A stretch of DNA of 38,687 nucleotides, from contig NATP01000022.1 in assembly GCA_002085375.1 (NCBI GenBank), positions 1 through 38,687 of the forward strand. Direction: 5' to 3'. The notes below the pieces were generated by a model. It made no database searches. It had not been told where the DNA came from and worked only from the letters and a program-made list of their open reading frames with translations. Positions 23,712-32,274 of the stretch are shown in pieces (position 1 is the stretch's first letter; each line of letters starts with the position of its first letter). This DNA comes from a candidate division Zixibacteria bacterium 4484_95 (GTDB lineage Bacteria; Zixibacteria; MSB-5A5; UBA10806; 4484-95). The position numbers and the translations under genes were made by a program.

Positions 23712-25510
23712 TATTTAAGTTTTTTAATAGTATTATCCTCAATAATGAATATACCGACCGAATTATTGGCATGATTGGTTGATTTGAAATTGATAGTACA
23801 ACCCGTTCCGTTATAAGATTCAACCGAACCAAGATAGCTGTTGACATCTTCAGCCGAATCCGCTCCATTCTCCAAAGCCATTTTTATCAGATTTGCAACA
23901 TCATATGATAAAGCTGAAACCCTATCGGACTCGTGCTTGTACTTTTTATAAAATTCCGTATAAAAATCATTCCAAATCTTATTTTCAGAAAGGGGATGAT
24001 AGTCGGTGGCGAAAACCGAGCCCTGTATATAGCGCTCGATGCTACCTATAAGTTTGGGTGAATCCCAGCCATCCAAGCCCAAGTACTGTGTTGAAATGAC
24101 ATGGTATCTTATTTGAGGTATCAGGAGAGAGAGTTCTTCGGCATAACCAGGTAAGAAAAGTCCGCCAAGATGTACTCGCCAGTCATCCTGTTCAAGCCAT
24201 TCCTCCTTTTCAAAATCATAATACTCGGTTGAATCTATTTGTTGGGTAGCCAGTAATTCCTCTGTCTTCATCAATAAAACCTCGCGCAACGGTTTGATCT
24301 GGTTTGTAAAATCCACCTGCCCGGTCTCATAAAATGTATTGGATAACACCTCTCCGCCAAGCTGGTACACTCTTTGGGTGAAAGCCTTAGAAACCTGCCT
24401 TCCTGTAAAGTCGCCAGGAGCAATTATACCGAATTCTTTGATACCCATTTTATTTACTGCATATTCAGCCATAGTAACAGCCATAACCTCGGCTGGTGGG
24501 GATACCTGGTAAACATTCTCTCCAAGTTTGGCTATTCCGCTTTCCGAGGCGGTGGGTGTGATAATCGGAATATTGTGAAAGCTGGCTACTACTGCAGCTC
24601 CTACTGCCGATTCGGACCTTAGCGGGCCGATTATCGCTACGGGTTCATCCAGTGCAAGCTGACTGACAGCCATTGTCGCATAAACCGGTGACCCTTTCGT
24701 GTCTTTGATAATCAACTCCACCCGTTTTCCATTAATCTCATTATTTTCCTCAAAAACAAGCTTTACACCCTCTACCAGACTTTGACCATAATCAGCAAAT
24801 GAGCCTGAAAGAGGTGCAAGAACACCAATGACTACTTTGTTATGGATGTTTTCCTTACATGTGCTTAACAACTCCTTAACCTCAGCGCTATGATTACTTG
24901 GCGCGTAATTTTCGAGGTATTTTTCAAACAGCCTAATTGCTCTCTTATATTTCTGCTGTTCGAAGAGCCTTTTGCCTAAGTTATATACGATTTCGCCAGC
25001 AAGGTTTGATTTTGGATAGTTATCGATTAACGAGGAGAGTTCATTGATAGAGAGTTCATTCTCAAGCATAGGTATCAGATTATCGGCGGCGATTTCGCCG
25101 GCTTTGGAATTGGGAGCCAGGTTGTTAGCTTTGAGATACCGGGAAGCGCTCTTGTAGAGGTTGTCATTAAGATAGGCGATATGGCCAAGATATAGATTGG
25201 CGGCGCTGATGTAGGATGAACCGGGAAATTCCTTACAGAAACGTTCGAATTCCAGACGAGCTTTTTCAAAATCACCGGCTTTGTAGAGCGACTTGGCGGC
25301 CATAAATCTGAAAATTGAGTGATGTTCATCCAAAACATAAAATTCAGACAAAGACTTGAACATAAGATAAGCATCCTCGTATCTCCCCAAGCTATAAATC
25401 TCCAGCGCCTGATATAACCCCTCTCGTGGAGATGAGGGGATATTCTGCGAATATGTCACCGCACAAAAAATTATTATCCACGCTGTGATCTTCTTAATCG
25501 ATAGCCTCAT
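23711..25510 (-). CDS. TPR plus periplasmic-binding-protein fusion (LpoA-like or ABC substrate-binding)
   Basis: 599 residues. A signal peptide (about 1-21, no lipobox cysteine) is followed by TPR-like helices (about 28-215: EIYSLGRYEDAYLMF, LYKAGDFEKARLEFERF, LFEQQKYKRAIRLFEKYLE) and a type I periplasmic-binding domain (about 225-595) beginning VVIGVLAPLSGSFADYGQSLVEGVKL. The same order, TPR then binding fold, occurs in LpoA, the outer-membrane activator of PBP1A; the binding fold itself is of the branched-chain amino acid type. There are no ABC permease genes nearby, which favours a regulatory or structural role. No clear ribosome binding site precedes the ATG. Confidence 0.87.
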   Translation of the reverse strand: MRLSIKKITAWIIIFCAVTYSQNIPSSPREGLYQALEIYSLGRYEDAYLMFKSLSEFYVLDEHHSIFRFMAAKSLYKAGDFEKARLEFERFCKEFPGSSYISAANLYLGHIAYLNDNLYKSASRYLKANNLAPNSKAGEIAADNLIPMLENELSINELSSLIDNYPKSNLAGEIVYNLGKRLFEQQKYKRAIRLFEKYLENYAPSNHSAEVKELLSTCKENIHNKVVIGVLAPLSGSFADYGQSLVEGVKLVFEENNEINGKRVELIIKDTKGSPVYATMAVSQLALDEPVAIIGPLRSESAVGAAVVASFHNIPIITPTASESGIAKLGENVYQVSPPAEVMAVTMAEYAVNKMGIKEFGIIAPGDFTGRQVSKAFTQRVYQLGGEVLSNTFYETGQVDFTNQIKPLREVLLMKTEELLATQQIDSTEYYDFEKEEWLEQDDWRVHLGGLFLPGYAEELSLLIPQIRYHVISTQYLGLDGWDSPKLIGSIERYIQGSVFATDYHPLSENKIWNDFYTEFYKKYKHESDRVSALSYDVANLIKMALENGADSAEDVNSYLGSVESYNGTGCTINFKSTNHANNSVGIFIIEDNTIKKLK

Positions 25511-25652
25511 GGATGATATTGATGATTTAAGCCAAAGTCGTTAAAATTCAGTCGTTGTTTATTAGTTTTTTTATATTTAGAACATATTACAGGATTAAAA
25601 CCAGAGATACGACAACTCTCTGCAAGTGGTATTTTATCTTTGCTGGAAATTA

Positions 25653-26135
25653 TCATAATTGATACTTACCGAAATCTTCAGGATTAATACGACGTAGTCT
25701 ATCGCGAAGGGTTTCCTGGTCGGGAATGCCCGAGGTTTTTTCATCTTTGAGTCTGAACAACTCATCGTTTACAAAAATGGGTGCTTTGGCTTTTAAAGCC
25801 AGTGCGATAGAATCGGAAGGTCGAGCATCGACCTCAATTATATCACCATTTGATTTAATGTGGATCTTGGCAAAAAACGTTTGCTCTTTAAGTTCGGTTA
25901 TACATATTTTTTCAACCTTGCCACCCATGCTCTTGATGACCCCATATAAAAGGTCATGTGTCAGTGGTCGCTTGGAAATCACGCCGGATATCTCCATTCC
26001 AATTGCCCAGGCCTCGTAGTGTCCTATCCATATCGGTAGGATTTTTTTGGAGTTTTCAGGACTGAGAGTAACCACAGGTGAATTTGTAGTTATATCAAGT
26101 GCCAGTCCGTCTATTCTTGCTTTTATAAATTCCAT
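25653..26135 (-). CDS. Bifunctional nuclease family protein (DUF151)
   Basis: 160 residues. The BFN/DUF151 pattern is clear: VTLSPENSKKILPIWIGHYEAWAI, RPLTHDLLYGVIKSMGG and IEVDARPSDSIALALKAKAPIFV. Family members in plants and Thermotoga have been reported to have nuclease activity; the bacterial role is unsettled. GGTGG lies before the ATG. A TGG-TATTAT extended -10 stands about 35 bases upstream. It is alone, with spacers of 140-170 bases on both sides. Confidence 0.92.
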   Translation of the reverse strand: MEFIKARIDGLALDITTNSPVVTLSPENSKKILPIWIGHYEAWAIGMEISGVISKRPLTHDLLYGVIKSMGGKVEKICITELKEQTFFAKIHIKSNGDIIEVDARPSDSIALALKAKAPIFVNDELFRLKDEKTSGIPDQETLRDRLRRINPEDFGKYQL

Positions 26136-26169
26136 TTATTGCCACCAATCTTACTAAACTGTGTATGAT

Positions 26170-26178
26170 ATAATACCA
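26170..26178 (-). promoter_or_regulatory. Extended -10 promoter for the DUF151 gene
   Basis: On the minus strand TGGTATTAT, an extended -10 element. There is no good -35 at the right distance. The start would lie about 25-30 bases before the ATG at 26135. Confidence 0.35.
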
Positions 26179-26302
26179 TAGTTTATTTACCTATTACGAA
26201 TAACCTGTTAAATGTTAACTTTGTCAAAAATAGATTCCTTATTATCGTAAGAGACCTTAACAGGAATATAAGAGTGTTATTATTTAAATATTGCCTTTTC
26301 AT

Positions 26303-26761
26303 CTACTCTTTTTCTTCCTCTTTTTTCACTACCCATAGTTTAACGTTGGCGATGATATCCTTTTCGAGCTTAATAGGAATAGTATAAACTCCAAGAGCCT
26401 TAATTGGTTCGTCGAGATGTACCATTCGTCTATCTATCTCGAATCCTTCGTTCCTCAATAGGCTTGCGATATTTGAGGAGGTGACGGAACCGAAGACCTT
26501 GTCCTCCTCGCCAACCTGAACATTGGCGGTAATCGATATTTTTTCAAGTTTATTCTTAAACTTCTCAGCCTCTTTTTTTCGCTTGTTGTCCCGGAAGCCT
26601 TTTTGTTTTTTTATTTCATCAATCGATTTTATGTTTCCTGGAGTGGCGGCTACAGCCATGTTTCTGGGTATTAGAAAATTACGGGCATAACCACCTTTAA
26701 CTTCGACAACACTTCCACAAGTGCCCAGGTTCTTGATATCATCTTTGAGAATCACTTTCAC
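26303..26761 (-). CDS. rplI: 50S ribosomal protein L9
   Basis: 152 residues from GTG at 26761 (MKVILKDDIKNLG), the standard L9 start, with AAGGAG 7 bases upstream. A longer frame from ATG at 26782 overlaps the gene before it and has no site. N-terminal rRNA-binding domain VEVKGGYARNFLIPRNMA is intact, followed by the long connecting helix and C-terminal domain (VFGSVTSSNIASLL, LGVYTIPIKL). It ends in an acidic and lysine-rich tail (VVKKEEEKE). Confidence 0.96.
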   Translation of the reverse strand: MKVILKDDIKNLGTCGSVVEVKGGYARNFLIPRNMAVAATPGNIKSIDEIKKQKGFRDNKRKKEAEKFKNKLEKISITANVQVGEEDKVFGSVTSSNIASLLRNEGFEIDRRMVHLDEPIKALGVYTIPIKLEKDIIANVKLWVVKKEEEKE

Positions 26762-26778
26762 TGCAAAACTCCTTGTCT

Positions 26779-27741
26779 TCAATTAAAAGATTTATTTTCA
26801 AAATGCGAGACCTTTCTAAAATCAAACCGGCTATCAATAAGGCCTAAGATCCCTAGGATTGGGATCGCGACAATTATGGTCATCGTAAAAAATATATAAA
26901 TAATTAACCTTATCCAACCAGAAATCTTAAAACTTCTAAAATAAAATTCAACGATGCATATTCCAAAAAAGGCATAAAAGTGAACGAAGAAAACGAGCAG
27001 GTTCTCTCCGATTACTTTAAACCAATGACCTCCCAAAAGAACAAATAACAGCGATAACCCCAATGGTATCCACCATAACTCACTTGCTTTCCATAAAAAA
27101 ACCGGTTTGAACCTTGGAAGTATTCCTCCAAAATAGGGGGCAATATAAGTGGCACCAAGATATGAAAATACTACCATAGCTGTAAATAACGTAAAGAAAA
27201 TCCCGGGGGCCAGGCGAATTGTCCAATAAACAACGGCTTCTAACGATGAGAATATCTGCTGATTATTAGCGATACTCAGACTCAAGATATTATTATTTTC
27301 GGCTAATTGGCTTTTCATCGTTTCAACTATGGAAGGCAACTGGGAGGCGAGATCGGGATAAAGCGAAATCAAAAAGATCATTGGTAACATATAAGGCACC
27401 ATACCCCACAACAAAACCTCATGAGGAGAACTGAATATTCTTGCCTTGTAACCCATAATGATTCCCGGGAAAATTAACAAAAGCAACAATGCTGATGCCA
27501 TGTAAACACCGTAGGCTAAAGAACAGATTATAAGTGCGCAAAGACAAGCCAGGAGGGCGGAAGGGTATCCGAAACGTACGATCAGGACAATAAGAGCGAC
27601 CAACGCTACAAGGAGAAAAACTACATTTAACATAGCCAAGCCCATCGTTGGGCCAGCTAATACTATTGCCAAGCTTAATAACCATAACCCCGTCCGGTCT
27701 GATTTAGGCCAACGATTTTTTGATGGGTTCTGCGTATTCAC
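26779..27741 (-). CDS. DUF2232 polytopic membrane protein (YybS-like)
   Basis: 320 residues with about eight hydrophobic helices and a polar N-tail of 17 residues. The DUF2232/YybS family sits between rpsR and rplI in many bacteria, as here: 2 bases after rpsR, 17 before the rplI start codon. Function unknown; the fold resembles S-components of energy-coupling transporters. No catalytic motif is visible. Confidence 0.85.
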   Translation of the reverse strand: MNTQNPSKNRWPKSDRTGLWLLSLAIVLAGPTMGLAMLNVVFLLVALVALIVLIVRFGYPSALLACLCALIICSLAYGVYMASALLLLLIFPGIIMGYKARIFSSPHEVLLWGMVPYMLPMIFLISLYPDLASQLPSIVETMKSQLAENNNILSLSIANNQQIFSSLEAVVYWTIRLAPGIFFTLFTAMVVFSYLGATYIAPYFGGILPRFKPVFLWKASELWWIPLGLSLLFVLLGGHWFKVIGENLLVFFVHFYAFFGICIVEFYFRSFKISGWIRLIIYIFFTMTIIVAIPILGILGLIDSRFDFRKVSHFENKSFN

Positions 27742-27743
27742 AT

Positions 27744-27968
27744 TTAACTGAATGTACGCGGCTTAAATGGTAAAAGAGCCATTATCCGGCCCCGTCTTAT
27801 CGCTCTGGAAAGCCATCTCTGGTGTTTAGAACATACACCACTCACTCTGGCGGGAATGATTTTTCCCCTTTCATTCATAAACCTTCTCAATGTTCTATCA
27901 TCACGATAGTCGATTCTTTTAACACGGGCTTCGCAAAAACGACATGTTTTCCTTTTCGTTCTATCCAC
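27744..27968 (-). CDS. rpsR: 30S ribosomal protein S18
   Basis: 74 residues. [50 protein letters not shown] and ALLPF are diagnostic. The cysteines at the N-terminus and in GVCSKH suggest the zinc-type S18. AGGAGG precedes the ATG. The ssb gene often found between rpsF and rpsR is missing; the 166-base spacer holds nothing recognisable. Confidence 0.97.
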   Translation of the reverse strand: MDRTKRKTCRFCEARVKRIDYRDDRTLRRFMNERGKIIPARVSGVCSKHQRWLSRAIRRGRIMALLPFKPRTFS

Positions 27969-28134
27969 TTACAATTCCTCCTACCTATCCGTAAACCTCG
28001 ATATTCTCATATCTTGAAAGCTCGTTCCTACATTTAAGTTCCCTCGTAACATAAATATCATCTCAAATCCTATTTGTTAATATTTGATTTAATTGAAAAT
28101 TATAAAGGCAATGTAATGTTGCAATAAACCTGCA

Positions 28135-28482
28135 TCATTCCGAACTCTCCGGTTGGGGTGTTTCTTTTTCTTCTTTTTCTTTTCGTGTATATTCCGATGG
28201 ACGCAGGACTATTGTTAAGAATCTTAAAATAGATTCATTGAGTTTCATGGTATTTTCAATTTGGGTAGAAACACCGGGTTCAGCCTCATAATAAATAGTA
28301 ATATAGTTACCCTGACGGTGTTTTTTTATTTCATAGGTTAAAGACCTTAGGCCAAGTGGCTGTATTTCAAGCACTTTACCGTTTAATGACTTAATCTGGT
28401 CCTCTATTTTTTTAATCTCTGCCGATACCGTTTCTTCATCTAAATTCGGGTTTAGAATAAACGTAAGCTCGTAGGTTCTCAT
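28135..28482 (-). CDS. rpsF: 30S ribosomal protein S6
   Basis: 115 residues. MRTYELTFILNPNLDEE, GLRSLTYEIKKHRQGNYITIYYEAE and LNESILRFLTIVL are typical S6. The tail is charged (EKEEKETPQPESSE). GGGAGG precedes the ATG. A strong hairpin with CCG in its loop lies in the leader and may be an S6:S18 binding site. Confidence 0.96.
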   Translation of the reverse strand: MRTYELTFILNPNLDEETVSAEIKKIEDQIKSLNGKVLEIQPLGLRSLTYEIKKHRQGNYITIYYEAEPGVSTQIENTMKLNESILRFLTIVLRPSEYTRKEKEEKETPQPESSE

Positions 28483-28506
28483 CAGTCCTCCCTTTGGACA
28501 ATTTGA

Positions 28507-28527
28507 CCCCTCTACCGGAGTAGGGAG
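28507..28527 (-). promoter_or_regulatory. Possible S6:S18 autoregulatory leader hairpin
   Basis: On the minus strand CTCC-CTAC pairs with GTAG-(A)-GGGG across a UCCG loop: 8 base pairs with one bulged A, about 25 bases before the rpsF start. Known S6:S18 mRNA sites present a CCG that mimics 16S rRNA. Here CCG is in the loop at the right place. Identity is inferred only. Confidence 0.4.
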
Positions 28528-28546
28528 ACATGTTTTTACTATAGTT

Positions 28547-29146
28547 TTACTCCTCAGCTACCGTAACGGTAACGGAGTTTTTATCCAAACCATCAACTGC
28601 CAGTTTCTCGATGAAATCGGTGGCGGTGATGATTACTTTAGTAACGGTTTTAAGTTCCTTCCTATTGAAGTTCGCCAGGACATATTCCTCAAGCGGCTCA
28701 CCGGGAGGTGGATGCCATATTCCAAGACGTAAACGGGGAAACTCCCGGCTTTGCAGGTGGCAAATAATGGAATGCAATCCTTTGTGGCCGCCATCGGACC
28801 CCCGCTTTCTGAAACGGATTTTTCCCAAAGGTAAATTGCAATCGTCGGAGACAACCATTATTTCCCTGGCAGATATACCGAAGCGTTCACAAATGTCAAA
28901 TGCCGCCCTGCCGACGTCGTTCATAAAAGTAGTAGGTTTACACAAAATCAGATCGCCTGAGGCAAGATGGGTTTTGCAGAACACGAACGGGCCGTCACCT
29001 TGAACAAATTCTTCTTTTTTTAAAAGAGCAAGACGGTCTAAAACCATGTAGCCGAAATTATGCCGGTTTCTCGCATAACGCTGGCCGGGGTTGCCAAGCC
29101 CCAAAATAGCTGAAACCTTCACCAGTGGGGCATCGACAGCCGTCAT
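28547..29146 (-). CDS. pth: Peptidyl-tRNA hydrolase
   Basis: 199 residues. ILGLGNPGQRYARNRHNFGYMVLD contains the catalytic histidine; KPTTFMNDVG and VVSDDCNLPLGKIRFRKRGSDGGHKGL hold the catalytic Asp and substrate-binding residues. The enzyme recycles peptidyl-tRNA released from ribosomes. There is an N-terminal extension of about 11 residues before the conserved core, so a later start is possible. It lies 64 bases before rpsF in a translation gene block. Confidence 0.96.
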   Translation of the reverse strand: MTAVDAPLVKVSAILGLGNPGQRYARNRHNFGYMVLDRLALLKKEEFVQGDGPFVFCKTHLASGDLILCKPTTFMNDVGRAAFDICERFGISAREIMVVSDDCNLPLGKIRFRKRGSDGGHKGLHSIICHLQSREFPRLRLGIWHPPPGEPLEEYVLANFNRKELKTVTKVIITATDFIEKLAVDGLDKNSVTVTVAEE

Positions 29147-29202
29147 AAAAAAAACAAATTATTATTATCTTTCAATATGTCAAGATAAATCATTTGATAC
29201 AC

Positions 29203-30546
29203 TTACCCGAAGTTCTCAAGATTTAAAAAAGCCGGGCTTTTCTTATAAAGATGGCTTCTTTCGATTCCCAATGACCTGGCCGCTCGTGCCATATTGCCAT
29301 CGGCACCTTTAATCACGTTAAGTATAAACTCTCGTTCAAACTCCTCTAAAGCGTGTTTTAAGGTGCTTCTACGGTTTAGGCTGTCTTGTACCACCGGTGC
29401 TAAAATCTCTCTTACCTCATCAACGTTAATGACGTTGTTTTCAGAAAGTATCAATATCCGTTCAACATAGTTTTTCAATTCCCGGATATTCCCCGGATAG
29501 TTCAAACTTTCAAGATATGAAATCGCTGATGGGGAGAGTTTGTGCAATTTCTTATTGGATCTGTTTGCATATTTTTCACAGAAATAGTCAACCAGTATTT
29601 TTATGTCGTCGCTTCTTTCTCTTAAAGGAGGCACGATAATCGGCAGAACATTCAGTCTGAAAAACAGGTCCTGTCTGAAACGGTTATTTTTTACTTCATT
29701 ATTGAGGTCTTTATTTGAGGCAGCTATTATCCTGACATCTATGTCGAGTTCGTTTTTACCACCGAGGGGCGTTACCTTTTTCTCCTCGATTACACGCAAC
29801 AGTTTTGCCTGCAGTGACGATGATGTCTCGCTTATTTCATCTAAGAATAGTACTCCTCCTGAGGCACGACGGAAACGTCCCTGACGGGAATGGACAGCGC
29901 CTGTAAAGGCTCCTTTCTCGAAACCGAAAAGCTCAGCCTCGGCCAGTTCGTTAGGCAAAGCGGCACAGTTGACGGCCACGAATGGGCCGTTTTTACGATG
30001 GGAATTCTGGTGGATTAAGCGGGCGACAAGCTCTTTGCCCGTACCACTTTCTCCGCTTATCAATACCGGTGCTTCCTCAGGGGCATATTTCTTAATCGTC
30101 TTAAGAAGGTGTTCGATTGCCTTTGATTGTCCTATCAGCCTGTATTCTCCCTCCAGTATGTTTAAAAGGTTATCCCTTTGCTTTTTCAACGAGATAAACT
30201 CATTGATATTCTGAAGAAGGATCTCAAGTTTGTCCAGGGATAACGGTTTTTCCAGAAAATCATAAGCACCATGTTTGACAGCCTCAACGGCAGTGGCGAT
30301 TGTCGAATGGCCTGAGATCATGATGACTACAAGGTTGGGATAATTGCTTTTAAACTTTTTCAAAAGCTCCACGCCATCGCCATCGGGCAACCAGACGTCG
30401 ATTAAGGCAACATCGACTGAGTCATCGCATCGACCTAACGCTTCGTGATAGCTGGCTGAGGTGATGACATCATAACCCAACCGCTTAAGAGCATCGCCTA
30501 CAGAGTCCAATATATTTTTTTCATCATCGATTAACAGTATCTTCAT
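29203..30546 (-). CDS. NtrC-family sigma-54-dependent response regulator
   Basis: 447 residues. Receiver domain (1-120) with acidic pocket Asp7-Asp8, phospho-acceptor Asp50, Ser78 and Lys100. AAA+ domain (about 138-375) with Walker A GESGTGKE (165-172), sigma-54-contacting GAFTGA (212-217), Walker B GVLFLDEI and arginine-finger region. C-terminal Fis-type helix-turn-helix NMARAARSLGIERSHLYKK. It activates sigma-54 promoters after phosphorylation. The last residues (SPAFLNLENFG) differ from the usual end after HLYKK. It follows the histidine kinase by 5 bases, so the kinase is its partner. A sigma-54-type promoter stands in front of the divergent gene at 34434. Confidence 0.96.
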   Translation of the reverse strand: MKILLIDDEKNILDSVGDALKRLGYDVITSASYHEALGRCDDSVDVALIDVWLPDGDGVELLKKFKSNYPNLVVIMISGHSTIATAVEAVKHGAYDFLEKPLSLDKLEILLQNINEFISLKKQRDNLLNILEGEYRLIGQSKAIEHLLKTIKKYAPEEAPVLISGESGTGKELVARLIHQNSHRKNGPFVAVNCAALPNELAEAELFGFEKGAFTGAVHSRQGRFRRASGGVLFLDEISETSSSLQAKLLRVIEEKKVTPLGGKNELDIDVRIIAASNKDLNNEVKNNRFRQDLFFRLNVLPIIVPPLRERSDDIKILVDYFCEKYANRSNKKLHKLSPSAISYLESLNYPGNIRELKNYVERILILSENNVINVDEVREILAPVVQDSLNRRSTLKHALEEFEREFILNVIKGADGNMARAARSLGIERSHLYKKSPAFLNLENFG

Positions 30547-30551
30547 ATCGC

Positions 30552-32273
30552 TTATCCGGCAATTCTCAACTTAATCTTAACAACCGTTCCACCATTAGCA
30601 TTATCATCTATATGGATTGTGCCGTTATGTTCAGTTATTATTTTTTTTGCAATGACCAGCCCGAGACCACTGCCCTTGGGTTTTGTTGTAAAGTAAGGGG
30701 AGAAGAGGTTCTTTTTTGCCTGCGGGGAGAATCCCGGTCCATTATCTGTTATCTGAATGACTGCAAAACTATTTTCTTCGTATGTTGCCAGTTCAACTTT
30801 ACCGGTTTGTCCGGTCGCCTCAAGGGCATTTTTCAATACATTATGCACCGCCCGCTTAATCTGGTCCCGGTCAACATCGACAGATAGTTTTCGGTCGGAT
30901 AGATGTATCACCAAACGGTTGGCCTGTTTATCGGCTGAATAAAGGGTGGCTAGAGAGTCGACCAGCTCGTTGAGATCCTCTCTGTCAAATTGTGGTTTGG
31001 GAAAACGAGCGAACTCCGAGAATTCACGTACAATTTTTAAAAGTGTCGAGACCTCCTCCAAAACCGTGTTGCAAGACTTTTTTAATATTTCAGGAAAATC
31101 TTTATCGTTATTATTATAAGACCTCCTGAGATCCTGAATCGAAACTTGTATGGGTGTCAGCGGATTTTTAATCTCATGGGCGACTTTTTGAGCCATCTGC
31201 GTGAAAGCCGTCATCCTTTCAGAATCTATTAATTTCTGGTGGTACTCTTTCAAATCAGCAGCCATGGAATTGAAACTCGCTATCAACTGGCCGATTTCAT
31301 CCGAGCGATTGGTTTTTACGTCAACCTCGAAATCACCGGTCGCCATGCGCGATGCCACACCTGCCAGCATGGTGATCGGCTTGCTGATTTTGTGGGCAAA
31401 TCCCCATGCCAGTACAAAGGCCAGAATAAATCCGCCTCCGGCAAACAAAATAAAAATAAGCGAGACTTTATTAAAAGCGGTCTTCAAATCATATGTGCTA
31501 ACGCCGATTAAAAGATTGGCGATTTTCTCATCGGTGAAGTCGACTAAAGGGAATAAACAGAAATTATATGGGATGTCCCTGAGTTCGGTTGTATAAATAT
31601 CTCCACCCTTTATTTTAAGTTTTATCTCTTCTGCTTTTCCCGGAATGGTGCTTGCCTCGATAACGTCGTCCCTGACTAATATCAGCTCGGCCCCAGCAAG
31701 TCCCTTAAGGTCCTCAAGGTAAGCCTCGTCGATAATTACACCACCCGCCACAACGCCAATGACTCTATCCTTGAACCACACAGGTGCAACCGCCATCATC
31801 ATCATCTTGGGTTTACCTTCTATTTCTCGTATGCCAAGGGAATGGACCTGTTGTCCCAAAAGGGCTTCGTTTATAATTGGTTCCTCGGCGATGGAAAACC
31901 CGAACATGATTGGTTCATGGCCCTGTGCAAGAACTTTACCATGGGGACCTGTAACTATCAGGTAATCAAGGTTTAAAAGATTCATATAGTTGACTGTCGA
32001 TTTAATCAGTGCTGGTTGGTCTATAAAACCTATCTCATCTGTCAAGAGCAGAGTGCGGGTTAACTCATCGTTTGAAGCCAACGTCCTGACCTGAGCTAAA
32101 ATACCGGCTGCTGTCCGGTCATACGAGCTGACAACACCGCTTATCACCATCGATAACCTTTTTTGGGCAAGGTCCTGCTGTTGTTCGACAGTAACGAAAT
32201 GCAGAACTGTGGTGACACCGATAAAGGGTAAAACCGAGGCAATCAACAACACCAAAAAAATCTTTTTGCGCAT
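30552..32273 (-). CDS. Membrane sensor histidine kinase (NtrY/dCache-like sensor, HAMP)
   Basis: 573 residues. TM1 at about 5-25, a periplasmic sensor domain of about 245 residues (about 26-270, Cache-like from pattern NYMNLLNLDYLIVTGPHGKVLAQG and MAVAPVWFKDRVIGVVAGGV), TM2 at about 271-292, HAMP (293-345), then HisKA with phospho-acceptor His366 in AHEIKNPLTPIQ and an HATPase domain with NALEA, DNGPGF and GSGLGLVIAKKI. The ATG lies 1 base after the stop of the solute-binding protein gene. The binding protein may present a ligand to this sensor; that link is inference. Confidence 0.95.
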   Translation of the reverse strand: MRKKIFLVLLIASVLPFIGVTTVLHFVTVEQQQDLAQKRLSMVISGVVSSYDRTAAGILAQVRTLASNDELTRTLLLTDEIGFIDQPALIKSTVNYMNLLNLDYLIVTGPHGKVLAQGHEPIMFGFSIAEEPIINEALLGQQVHSLGIREIEGKPKMMMMAVAPVWFKDRVIGVVAGGVIIDEAYLEDLKGLAGAELILVRDDVIEASTIPGKAEEIKLKIKGGDIYTTELRDIPYNFCLFPLVDFTDEKIANLLIGVSTYDLKTAFNKVSLIFILFAGGGFILAFVLAWGFAHKISKPITMLAGVASRMATGDFEVDVKTNRSDEIGQLIASFNSMAADLKEYHQKLIDSERMTAFTQMAQKVAHEIKNPLTPIQVSIQDLRRSYNNNDKDFPEILKKSCNTVLEEVSTLLKIVREFSEFARFPKPQFDREDLNELVDSLATLYSADKQANRLVIHLSDRKLSVDVDRDQIKRAVHNVLKNALEATGQTGKVELATYEENSFAVIQITDNGPGFSPQAKKNLFSPYFTTKPKGSGLGLVIAKKIITEHNGTIHIDDNANGGTVVKIKLRIAG

Positions 32274-32274
32274 G

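Noticed and set aside
26762-26782. Longer L9 start at 26782
   Set aside because: GTG at 26761 matches the family start and has AAGGAG; the longer form overlaps the DUF2232 stop.
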